Part shown: one piece after another, positions 1 through 5,598 of the stretch
Layout: each line of letters opens with the position of its first letter
How positions within the stretch are numbered: position 1 is the first letter of the stretch
NCBI GenBank assembly: GCA_030150585.1
Contig: JASLFM010000288.1
Span: forward strand, 1 to 5,819
Reading direction: 5' to 3'
Length of the DNA stretch: 5,819 nt
DNA from: Acidovorax sp.
GTDB taxonomy: Bacteria > Pseudomonadota > Gammaproteobacteria > Burkholderiales > Burkholderiaceae_C
Made by a program: the position numbers and the translations under genes
The notes under the pieces: generated by a model
What the model saw: only the letters and a program-made list of their open reading frames with translations
What the model was told of the DNA's origin: nothing
Databases searched by the model: none

Positions 1-312
1 GCGGCCCGCGAGCAGGCCTGTGAGCGACCCAGCCGTGGCCGCCACGAGGCTGCCCGCCGCGAACACCAGCAGCCCGGCCACGATCACGCGCTTGCGCCCG
101 AACCGGTCGGACGCCAGTCCCAGAGGCAACTGCAGCACCGCCTGCGTGAGCCCGTAAATGCCCATGGCCAGCCCCACGAGTGCCGGATCGTCACCCCCCG
201 GATACTTGCGCGCCTCCAGCGCGAACACGGGCAGCACAAGAAACAAGCCCAGCATGCGCAGCGCGAAGATGAGCGCGAGGCTGACGCTGGAGCGGCGCTC
301 CTGCGGCGTCAT
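1..312 (-). CDS. MFS transporter, YajR-like (N-terminal part, runs off the left edge)
   Basis: Inner-membrane transporter of the major facilitator superfamily, probably a drug/proton antiporter-type efflux protein; substrate unknown. Only the first 104 residues are present. The start MTPQERRSS leads into a first membrane helix (about residues 11-31), a second (44-64), the family's cytoplasmic loop motif A (GLASDRFGRKR, residues 65-75, with the conserved Asp, Arg, Gly and basic residues), and a third helix (76-96). The stretch GIYGLTQAVLQLPLGLASDR closely resembles what I recall of E. coli YajR, including the MTPxERR start. Whether the YajR C-terminal YAM domain is present cannot be seen. ATG at 312 is chosen because the next Met (residue 20) lies inside helix 1; no convincing Shine-Dalgarno precedes it. 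It is transcribed away from the rest of the window and may have its own promoter in 313-470, or be reached by read-through from the operon upstream. Confidence 0.93.
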   Translation of the reverse strand, partial: MTPQERRSSVSLALIFALRMLGLFLVLPVFALEARKYPGGDDPALVGLAMGIYGLTQAVLQLPLGLASDRFGRKRVIVAGLLVFAAGSLVAATAGSLTGLLAGR

Positions 313-470
313 GGTGGTGGATTCGGGGGAGGGTTGCGGTGCGGGCACGAGGCGGGGGCAGGAAGGCGAAAGCAGGGATTTTCGCCCATGCCGCCCCTGC
401 GGCCGGTGCGCGCCGCAAGTTTGGCGGGTTTTAGGCCCCTGGCGCCTGCAGGTTCAGTGCAGAATGCTAT
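313..470. other. Short intergenic region between the IPTL-CTERM gene and the MFS gene
   Basis: 158 bases separating two minus-strand genes. It should hold any private promoter and leader of the MFS gene, but I see no convincing -35/-10 pair. The left half is very GC-rich; the only structure is a weak GC-rich dyad near 452-466 (AGGC/GCCT arms) without a T-tract on either strand. I see no small gene here that I can support. Confidence 0.5.
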
Positions 471-482
471 CTACTTGATAGC
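466..482. repeat. 6-bp inverted repeat spanning the stop codon of the IPTL-CTERM gene
   Basis: Arms gctatc (466-471) and gatagc (477-482) flank a 5-base loop; the TAG stop (473-471) falls across the loop and one arm. It adjoins and shares bases with the larger inverted repeat on its right, giving two alternative or stacked hairpins at the operon's 3' end. No T-tract follows. A terminator role is possible but weakly supported. Confidence 0.55.
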
Positions 483-2309
483 GTTGGGCTGCCGCCGCCA
501 GCCCAACGCTCCCAGCAGGGCCGACAGCAGGGCCAGCGCCCATCCGCCCAGCGTGGGAATGCCCGTCGCACCGCCGCCCAGGGCCAGGGGCATCACGGGG
601 TTCAGCGGATCGGCGATGAAGCCGGGGCGGTTGTCGGTATCGCCCCGCTGGTCGTCGGTGATGCTGTAGGTCACCGTCTTGCGGTCCCCGCTCAGGGTCA
701 GGCCCAGCGAGGTGGCGGGGTCCTGCGGGTCGAACCAGCCTGTGCCGTCGAACTTGCGAAAGCGCACGCCCTGGGGCAGCGCCTCGGGGTACTGCAGCGT
801 GATCAGCACCGTGCCGCTGCAGTGGTCCGCCGTGAAGCTGAACTGCCCGTTGGGCGACTGGAAGCCTGGCGGCGTCTGCGCGGCTGTGCCGAAGGCGGCC
901 GTCTGCAGCGTGCAATTGCCGCCGCCCGACAGCGTGGCCGTGGCCGCGCCCGCCATGCCGGGCACGCTGCCTGCGGGCGAAGTGACTTGCAGCAGGCGCG
1001 GCACCACGGCGCTGGACGCGGCGGAATCGGCCCCCGGGCCGTTGGCGTTTTCGGCCTTCACCGTGAACTGGTAGCTGGTGCCGTTGGTCAAGCCCGCCAC
1101 GGTGATGGCGCACACCGCGCCAGGGGTTGCGGCAGGCACGCACTGGCCCGTGCGCCCATCCGGCGCGGAGGTGGCCGTGTAGCGCGTGATGGCGCTGCCC
1201 CCGTCGCTGGCGGGGGCGGTGAAGGTCACGTCGGCCTGCCCGTTGCCCGCCGTGGCCGCCACGCCCGTGGGGGCGTCCGGCGCGGCCTGCACCGCATTGG
1301 TGTACGCCGAGGCAGCGGTTTGCGTGCTGCCATGGCCGTCATTGGCTGTCACGTTCACGCGCAGGTATTTGAGTGCGTCGCTGGCGGTCAGGGTGTAGCT
1401 GGCGCTGGAGGCGCTGGCGATGGGCGCCGCATTGGTGCCGCTGCCATCGTCCGCCCGGTACCACTGGTAGGTATAGGTGAGGCTGTCGCCATCGGCATCC
1501 GTCCAGGTGCCGGTGCTGCTGGAAAGCGCACTGCCCACGGTGGCGGTGCCGGTGACCGCCGGTGCCACGGTATTCACTGGCGCCGTATTCAGCACCGCCG
1601 TATAAGTTGAGGTGGCGGTTGCCGTGCCGCCACGGCCATCATTGGCCGTAACCACCACGCGCAGGTATTTGTGCGCATCGCTGGAGGTCAGGGTGTAGCT
1701 GGCGCTGATGGCGCCGCTGATGGCCGCCAGATTGGTGCCGCTGCTGTCGTCGGCCCGGTACCACTGGTAGCTGTAGATGAGGGGGTCGTTATCGGGATCG
1801 GCCCAGGTGCCGGAGGTGGCTACAAGTGTGCTGCCCACGATGGCCGGTCCACCGCCATTGACGCTGACGGCAGGGAGGCTTTGGTTGCTTGGTGGATTGT
1901 TGTTGGTGCACTCGGGAAGCCAAGGAGACCAAGTGCAGGACAAGGACATGAATTCTTTTCGGTCCCCAAAGTTCTGCCCGGATTCGCTGGCGCTGCGTGC
2001 TTCGCGGGGTTGCAGCAAGCCCTGCTGCGCCAGGAACGCCAGGGCCTCGGCGGCAGGGGTGGCATGTACCGCCTTCCACGGCACCTTTGCGTCGTTCGCC
2101 TGCCCGAAGGCGGCGAAAGGGCTGGATGGCGGGGTTTGCGGCCCTTCGTGCGCAGCGGGTGGGGTCAAGACCTTGCTGGAAATGGCCGTGGATCTGGACA
2201 GCGGATGGCGCGACGCTACTCCGCTGCGTACCGAGGCGAATGCCGGCGGCGCCAGCATGAGGCCGGGCAGCAGCGCGCGCAGGGCGTTTTTCTTGAATTG
2301 GGGGGGCAT
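471..2309 (-). CDS. Exported Ig-like/FN3 repeat protein with choice-of-anchor U-like domain and IPTL-CTERM sorting signal
   Basis: Predicted exported, envelope-anchored protein of 612 residues; molecular role unknown, perhaps adhesive or structural. In order: a signal peptide (MPPQFKKNALRALLPGLML...PAFA, residues 1 to about 25); a Pro/Ser/Ala-rich low-complexity stretch (about 26-140); two tandem 100-residue Ig-like repeats (about 144-243 and 244-343), each with GTW, YQWYRADD, SYTL and KYLRV motifs; a fibronectin type III-like domain (about 344-437) with one Cys pair (390, 400); a domain like 'choice-of-anchor U' (about 440-575; Cys 466 and 497, GWFDP, ITDDQRGDTDN); then the C-terminal signal IPTLGGW (584-590), a short hydrophobic helix, and a basic tail WRRQPNAIK. 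That tripartite tail is the IPTL-CTERM signal, thought to be processed by an exosortase-like enzyme (XrtH), which is not encoded here. The start is ATG at 2309, not the in-frame GTG at 2330, because a strong Shine-Dalgarno lies between them. Last gene of the operon, 33 bases after the TIGR03032 gene. Confidence 0.9.
   Translation of the reverse strand: MPPQFKKNALRALLPGLMLAPPAFASVRSGVASRHPLSRSTAISSKVLTPPAAHEGPQTPPSSPFAAFGQANDAKVPWKAVHATPAAEALAFLAQQGLLQPREARSASESGQNFGDRKEFMSLSCTWSPWLPECTNNNPPSNQSLPAVSVNGGGPAIVGSTLVATSGTWADPDNDPLIYSYQWYRADDSSGTNLAAISGAISASYTLTSSDAHKYLRVVVTANDGRGGTATATSTYTAVLNTAPVNTVAPAVTGTATVGSALSSSTGTWTDADGDSLTYTYQWYRADDGSGTNAAPIASASSASYTLTASDALKYLRVNVTANDGHGSTQTAASAYTNAVQAAPDAPTGVAATAGNGQADVTFTAPASDGGSAITRYTATSAPDGRTGQCVPAATPGAVCAITVAGLTNGTSYQFTVKAENANGPGADSAASSAVVPRLLQVTSPAGSVPGMAGAATATLSGGGNCTLQTAAFGTAAQTPPGFQSPNGQFSFTADHCSGTVLITLQYPEALPQGVRFRKFDGTGWFDPQDPATSLGLTLSGDRKTVTYSITDDQRGDTDNRPGFIADPLNPVMPLALGGGATGIPTLGGWALALLSALLGALGWRRQPNAIK
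480..510. repeat. Perfect 11-bp inverted repeat in the last codons of the IPTL-CTERM gene
   Basis: Arms 480-490 (agcgttgggct) and 500-510 (agcccaacgct) are perfect complements around a 9-base GC-only loop (gccgccgcc). In the mRNA this makes a strong GC-rich hairpin within the codons for the hydrophobic/basic tail of the sorting signal, just before the stop. No U-run follows on the transcript, so it is not a classical intrinsic terminator. It could slow or end transcription, protect the 3' end, or simply reflect codon choice. Confidence 0.8.
1281..1880 (-). repeat. Two tandem 300-bp in-frame repeats
   Basis: Two directly adjoining units (1581-1880 and 1281-1580) sit exactly 300 bases apart and encode the two 100-residue Ig-like domains. 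They share long identical or near-identical nucleotide blocks, for example cggtaccactggta at the YQWYR codons (about 1457 and 1757) and gtcagggtgtagctggcgct (about 1387 and 1687). They differ at many third positions and several amino acids, so this is a diverged duplication and not a recent one. Exact unit boundaries are arbitrary within the period. Confidence 0.9.
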
Positions 2310-2316
2310 CGAGGGA

Positions 2317-2323
2317 CTCCTTT
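2317..2323 (-). promoter_or_regulatory. Strong Shine-Dalgarno that fixes the start of the IPTL-CTERM gene
   Basis: On the minus strand AAAGGAG lies 7 bases before ATG 2309. It sits inside the longer reading frame that opens at GTG 2330, so that upstream start would place the ribosome site within coding sequence. Starting at 2309 gives a clean signal peptide. It is the best ribosome binding site in the window; the other operon genes appear to rely on overlap coupling. Confidence 0.85.
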
Positions 2324-2342
2324 GAAACACCGGCCGCCGGTT

Positions 2343-3584
2343 TCAGGCCAGCGGCGGAAAGCAGAAATGGTTGCGCATGCGCGGGTGCGAGGGCTCGATC
2401 AACTCGGGGAAATGGCAGCCCGGAAGAACCGCCACGTCATAAATCTGGTCCACATTGCCCGTGAATTTCAGCGTGGCCACGAGCTGCCGGGTATCGAGGT
2501 TGAATACCCAAATGCCCGAGAAAGTCTCGCCATGCTTACGCGCCAGAGGTGCCGCCACGGCCACGTCGCTCTGACGAAGCTTCGACAGGCCCACGAACAG
2601 CAGTGGGCCGTAAGAGTCCATGCCACGCGTGAATCCGGGCACCTCGAAAAGCACCTCGTCCTGACCCGTGGACGGGTTGTAGCTGCATACCTGCCCTTCG
2701 CCGGAGTTGCAGTAATACACGCTGCCCCGGTAGCAGCGCGGCGAGTGCGGCATGCTCAGGCCACTGCGCAGGATTTCGTTGCGTTCGACGTCCATTAGGG
2801 TGCCGTCGAGCTTGCTGCCTTTGCGCCACATACCCCTTTCGTTGAAGCGCGAAAAGGTGGTGACGTAGGCCGGCTTGCCGTCGTTCATCGCCATGCCGTT
2901 GAGGTGGCAGCGGTCTTCAGGCTGCAGGTCGGTAATGAAATGGGGCTTCCAGCGCGGCACGAAGCTGGCATCCGGGCCCAGGGTGCACAGGCAGGAGAAG
3001 CTGGAGTTGACCGCCCACAGCCCTTGGGCGCCCCAGCCGATGTCATGGATATTGATCATGCCGGTGTAGTGCGCGCTACGGGTGATGAAGCAGCTGTCCA
3101 CCCGGCCGTCCACGGGTTTGAGCTGCTCCTGCTGGTAGGTATCCCAGCGCTGCTGCGCCAGTGCGGTTGCGTGCGGCTGCTGCTCCTGGGCCAGCGCCTC
3201 GGCATTAGCCGTCCCGGGTTGCTGCAAGTGGATTCTTGGCGCGGTGATGTCTTCTTCGATGGGCGGCAGGGGCTGCTTCATCTGGGCCAGCAGGCCGTCT
3301 TCGCGCTGGAACTTGATGACCTGGGTGAATGCACCCAGCGTTAGGCTGTCCGGGGTAACGGCCAGCCCCATGGGACGGTGGAAGCTTTTGTAGTTCACGT
3401 CCAGCTGTTTTCCGTCGCTGCGTACCAGCATCAGCCTGCCTGCCTGGTACGAGGTGAAGGCCAGGGAGATATTGAGCCGCTCCAGTACCGCGGGCAGGTT
3501 CTCGGAATAGGAGGCGCTGAAATCCATGGAGCCGTTCAGCCCCTCGCGGTTTTCAGCCCCTGGCAAATCATCGTGCTCGCGCAT
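2343..3584 (-). CDS. TIGR03032 family protein, function unknown
   Basis: A 413-residue protein of the uncharacterised TIGR03032 family. Features I recognise: ISLAFTSYQAGRLMLV (residues 39-54), FHRPMGLAV (68-76), FITRSAHYTGMINIHDIGW (166-184), GLWAVNSSFSCLCTL (188-202), the PEDRCHLNGMAM block (222-233), YVTTFS (240-245), GLSMPHSPR (275-283), the NSGEGQV segment, VPGFTRGM (315-322), VGLSKLR (331-337), DVAVLPG (383-389) and a final RMRNHFCFP. The short beta-strand-like blocks suggest a propeller-type fold (inference). No signal peptide or membrane helix is seen, so it is probably cytoplasmic although its neighbours are exported. A Gln/Ala/Pro-rich stretch at about 103-157 looks like an insertion. 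ATG 3584 overlaps the peptidase's stop (TGATG), pointing to translational coupling; Met20 (3527) is an alternative start. Family members elsewhere occur with sulfotransferases, as I recall, which would fit the upstream cysC. No activity should be assigned. Confidence 0.88.
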   Translation of the reverse strand: MREHDDLPGAENREGLNGSMDFSASYSENLPAVLERLNISLAFTSYQAGRLMLVRSDGKQLDVNYKSFHRPMGLAVTPDSLTLGAFTQVIKFQREDGLLAQMKQPLPPIEEDITAPRIHLQQPGTANAEALAQEQQPHATALAQQRWDTYQQEQLKPVDGRVDSCFITRSAHYTGMINIHDIGWGAQGLWAVNSSFSCLCTLGPDASFVPRWKPHFITDLQPEDRCHLNGMAMNDGKPAYVTTFSRFNERGMWRKGSKLDGTLMDVERNEILRSGLSMPHSPRCYRGSVYYCNSGEGQVCSYNPSTGQDEVLFEVPGFTRGMDSYGPLLFVGLSKLRQSDVAVAAPLARKHGETFSGIWVFNLDTRQLVATLKFTGNVDQIYDVAVLPGCHFPELIEPSHPRMRNHFCFPPLA

Positions 3585-4765
3585 CAGGAGTCTTTCGCAT
3601 TCGCTGCTTTCGGGTGGTTCATCATTTGTTGCATGGTCAGCGCATCCGGCCTGTGCCCTTGGCCCAGTTCACGGGCCAGGATGCCGCTCACGTAGGCGGC
3701 GGCGGCCGAGGTGCCTGTGAACGGCTGGTACCCGCCTGCCGATGCCGTACTCATAAACCGTGACGGCGCCTGCAGCATCACGCAGGGGCCGTAGTTGGAG
3801 TAAGGCTGCCTGGCGCCCACCAGCCATGCGCCCTTTAGCTGGCTGAAGGCATTGGCCGCGCAGGCGTCCTGCCGGTTGTTGCCTGCGGCAAAAACCAGGT
3901 AGGGCTGCGCTTCATCCAGCCAGTCGGCCAGAAGGTCGAACAGCGGCTCGGGCAGGAAGGGCACGGCCCAACTGCTGTTAACGATATCCGCCCTGAGCAT
4001 GCGCGCCACGGAGAAGGCCAGAACCATGTCCGACGTCCAACTGGACACCTGACGGATGGCGATGAACTCCGAACCCGGGGCGAGGCCGGTGGCTGAAAGA
4101 ACCAGGCCCGCGACCAGCGTGCCATGCTGGTCCAGCGCGGTTTGGGGGCGGGCGTCTTCCGTGCGCTGGTCGGCATCGTATTGGAATACCAGGCGGGTAC
4201 TCGAGAACGCGGGATGGTCGAGCTGGAAACCGTCATCGATGATGGCGATGCGCGCCCTGCCGGTTTCCGGCTTGGCGTCTGCAGGGGGTGTTTCCGCTGG
4301 CTGGCGGGAGGACGGCGCCATTGGCGCTATCTGCGAGGCCTGCCGGGGCTGCGATATGTCTGGCTGGACATACAAGACGCCCTCACCCTGGCGAACCCTG
4401 TCCATGGTGCCGCGCATGTCCGCGCCGGAGAAAGTCAGCACCCACAGATTGCTTTTCTGCAGTGCCGCCAGTTTCTGGACGCGCTCTATATTGGCGCTGA
4501 GGTTCTGGAGGTCTTGAACGCCCATGGCCGGCCCCGTCTTGACCAGGAGGCGGTTGGCCAATTTGACGTTTTGTTGCCCCGCCTGCCTTTGCAGAACATA
4601 GCGGCCCATGTCCTGTGGCTTCAATTCCACAGGCTCCCCAATGTTGGAGAAAACAATGGGCAGCCCTTCCCATGCAAGGCTGCTGCCGGCATATGCGGCC
4701 AAAACCATCCCTGTGCAAAAAGCCAGGAAAAGGCGAAACCTGGCGCGCAAGCGAGCCCTGGTCAT
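3584..4765 (-). CDS. Secreted S8 family serine peptidase (subtilisin-like)
   Basis: Predicted exported protease of 393 residues. The basic N-terminus MTRARLRARFR and the hydrophobic stretch LFLAFCTGMVLAAYAGSSLA form a signal peptide with likely cleavage after residue 31. Residues about 55-137 look like an inhibitory propeptide, ending in GVLYVQPD, the usual closing motif of such regions, followed by a Pro/Ser/Gln-rich linker. The catalytic domain has Asp177 (IAIIDDGF), His214 (QHGTLVAGLV), the oxyanion Asn296 (FAAGNN) and Ser353 (GTSAAAAYVSG), in the order and approximate spacing expected for a small subtilase. The Ser motif departs from the usual GTSMAxPxVAG: Met and Pro are both Ala. There is no C-terminal membrane anchor or PPC domain. 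ATG 4765 is chosen because it overlaps the cysC stop (ATGA) and begins the signal peptide directly; the longer frame from 4825 would add 20 residues inside cysC. Substrate unknown; the exported repeat protein two genes downstream is a candidate. Confidence 0.9.
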   Translation of the reverse strand: MTRARLRARFRLFLAFCTGMVLAAYAGSSLAWEGLPIVFSNIGEPVELKPQDMGRYVLQRQAGQQNVKLANRLLVKTGPAMGVQDLQNLSANIERVQKLAALQKSNLWVLTFSGADMRGTMDRVRQGEGVLYVQPDISQPRQASQIAPMAPSSRQPAETPPADAKPETGRARIAIIDDGFQLDHPAFSSTRLVFQYDADQRTEDARPQTALDQHGTLVAGLVLSATGLAPGSEFIAIRQVSSWTSDMVLAFSVARMLRADIVNSSWAVPFLPEPLFDLLADWLDEAQPYLVFAAGNNRQDACAANAFSQLKGAWLVGARQPYSNYGPCVMLQAPSRFMSTASAGGYQPFTGTSAAAAYVSGILARELGQGHRPDALTMQQMMNHPKAANAKDS

Positions 4766-5364
4766 GAAGAATGAGCGGGCGGTAGCAGCGCAAGCAGGCG
4801 CTCCACGCATTGCTGCACGGGCCATTCGTGGGTGGGTAGCACCAGCTCGGCAGCCAGCGGGGGCTCGTAGGGCGCGCTGATGCCGGTGAACTGCGGCAGC
4901 AGCCCACTGCGCGCCTTGCGGTACAGGCCCTTGGGGTCGCGCGCCTCAGTCACAGACAAAGGGGCAGCGATAAACACCTCCAGGAAATCGCCGGGCGCGA
5001 ACAGCGCGCGCGCCGCGTCGCGCTGCGCACGCAGCGGCGAGATGAAGGCCGCGATCACGATCACGCCCGCATCCACGAACAGTCGCGCCACCTCGGCCGC
5101 GCGGCGCAGGTTCTCGTCGCGGTCGCGCTCGCCAAAGCCCAGGTCCTGGTTCAGTCCGTGGCGCAGCTGGTCACCGTCGAGCACGTAGGTGCGTCGCCCC
5201 TCGGCGTGCAGGGCGGCTTCCAGTGCGTGGGCCAGGGTGGTCTTGCCCGAGCCCGAGAGGCCCGTGAGCCACAGCACCCGTCCGGCGTGGCCCTGCAGCC
5301 GCTCGCGCGCGGCGCGGGTGACGGGGTGGGGCTGGGCCCGCGGGTCGGGCCAAGGGGGTGGCAT
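4762..5364 (-). CDS. cysC: Adenylyl-sulfate kinase (APS kinase)
   Basis: Cytoplasmic kinase that phosphorylates adenylyl sulfate (APS) with ATP to give PAPS, the sulfate donor for sulfotransferases and, in some bacteria, the substrate of PAPS reductase. The 200-residue product matches the length of E. coli CysC. Visible motifs: P-loop GLSGSGKT (35-42), DGDQLRHGLNQDLGF (63-77), the RDENLRR segment (82-88), FISPLRAQR (107-115) with Ser109 at the position of the phosphorylated serine in E. coli CysC, and the substrate-loop block ARDPKGLYRKAR...FTGISAPYE (141-167). All key residues look intact. ATG 5364 is chosen over the frame's opening at 5463 because the extra 33 residues read through the AT palindrome and resemble no CysC; no good Shine-Dalgarno precedes 5364. 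It is first in the four-gene operon and is not accompanied by cysD/cysN, so a role in sulfation rather than assimilation is plausible but unproven. Confidence 0.95.
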   Translation of the reverse strand: MPPPWPDPRAQPHPVTRAARERLQGHAGRVLWLTGLSGSGKTTLAHALEAALHAEGRRTYVLDGDQLRHGLNQDLGFGERDRDENLRRAAEVARLFVDAGVIVIAAFISPLRAQRDAARALFAPGDFLEVFIAAPLSVTEARDPKGLYRKARSGLLPQFTGISAPYEPPLAAELVLPTHEWPVQQCVERLLALLPPAHSS

Positions 5365-5401
5365 GGGGCAAAAAATGTAAGGTGCTGGTTGTGTGCTGCT
5401 T

Positions 5402-5423
5402 CTATATATATAGCGGTAACCGC
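5402..5423. promoter_or_regulatory. AT palindrome abutting a GC dyad upstream of cysC
   Basis: The 12-bp perfect palindrome ctatatatatag (5402-5413) shares its final g with the near-palindrome gcggtaaccgc (5413-5423; 5-bp arms around one base). It lies 38 bases before the cysC start, in the region expected for a leader or -10 element. TATATA hexamers could serve as a -10 on the minus strand, but no recognisable -35 lies 16-18 bases further upstream. An operator is an alternative. Function is inference only. Confidence 0.45.
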
Positions 5424-5449
5424 ATGCTGGGCGCACATAGAGGATGGAG

Positions 5450-5463
5450 TTGACTCCCGTCAA
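5450..5463. promoter_or_regulatory. Inverted repeat TTGAC-N4-GTCAA overlapping a candidate -35 for the cysC operon
   Basis: ttgac (5450-5454) and gtcaa (5459-5463) form perfect 5-bp arms around tccc. Read on the minus strand, TTGACG at 5463-5458 is a good -35 hexamer; 18 bases on lies TATGTG (5439-5434), a poor -10 with only its first three bases matching. An operator overlapping a promoter would look like this, but the promoter reading is weak. Confidence 0.3.
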
Positions 5464-5562
5464 ACCTCAATTTTGTGTGAAGTGTGTTTTTTTGTGAATA
5501 CCTGAAGTTGGTGAATTGCATGGCGGACACGGCCGGCCTCGGCGAGGAAGGACGGGCTCGCC

Positions 5563-5568
5563 TATCAT
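5563..5568 (+). promoter_or_regulatory. Candidate -10 element for uvrA
   Basis: TATCAT matches the -10 consensus at five of six positions and would give a leader of roughly 25 bases before uvrA ATG 5599. The sequence 16-18 bases upstream is GC-rich with no -35 match, so support is limited. No LexA box (CTGT-N8-ACAG) is visible next to it. Confidence 0.3.
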
Positions 5569-5598
5569 GGTGGGTTGCGCTTTTTTCCCGCTCCGCTG

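Larger units (their letters stand above)
5365..5598. other. Divergent intergenic region between cysC and uvrA
   Basis: 234 bases, clearly more AT-rich than the flanking genes, especially 5371-5415 and 5464-5520. It must carry the promoter of the four-gene minus-strand operon and that of uvrA. It contains an AT palindrome, two further inverted repeats and the direct repeat tgtgaa (5476-5481 and 5493-5498, 17 bases apart). I see no small gene that I can support. Confidence 0.8.

Noticed and set aside
480..510. Integron attC-like core sites GTTGGGC and GCCCAAC at the 3' end of the IPTL-CTERM gene
   Set aside because: They fit the 7-base consensus letters, but attC needs RYYYAAC first and GTTRRRY last; here the order is reversed, the spacing is only 11 bases, and there is no integrase or cassette structure.
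454..1143. Minus-strand open frame of 229 codons overlapping the IPTL-CTERM gene
   Set aside because: Out of frame with a gene that has clear domains and a sorting signal; Arg/His/Gly-rich shadow product with no recognisable motif.
822..1610. Plus-strand open frame of 262 codons
   Set aside because: Antisense to the repeat domains; the Gly/Ala/Arg-rich product simply mirrors the tandem repeats of the real gene.
1671..2798. Long plus-strand open frame of 375 codons
   Set aside because: It is antisense to the IPTL-CTERM and TIGR03032 genes and crosses their junction; its composition is that of a shadow frame in GC-rich DNA and no family motif is seen.
4766..4825. N-terminal extension of the S8 peptidase by 20 residues
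   Set aside because: It would bury the signal peptide behind 20 extra residues encoded inside cysC; the ATGA overlap start at 4765 is more sensible.
5402..5413. LexA/SOS box upstream of uvrA
   Set aside because: The AT-rich core resembles SOS boxes, but the required CTGT-N8-ACAG ends are missing and the site lies about 185 bases from uvrA, much nearer to cysC.
5365..5463. N-terminal extension of CysC by 33 residues
   Set aside because: It would translate the AT palindrome and promoter-like DNA; CysC family length and motif positions fit ATG 5364, with Ser109 aligning to the E. coli number.
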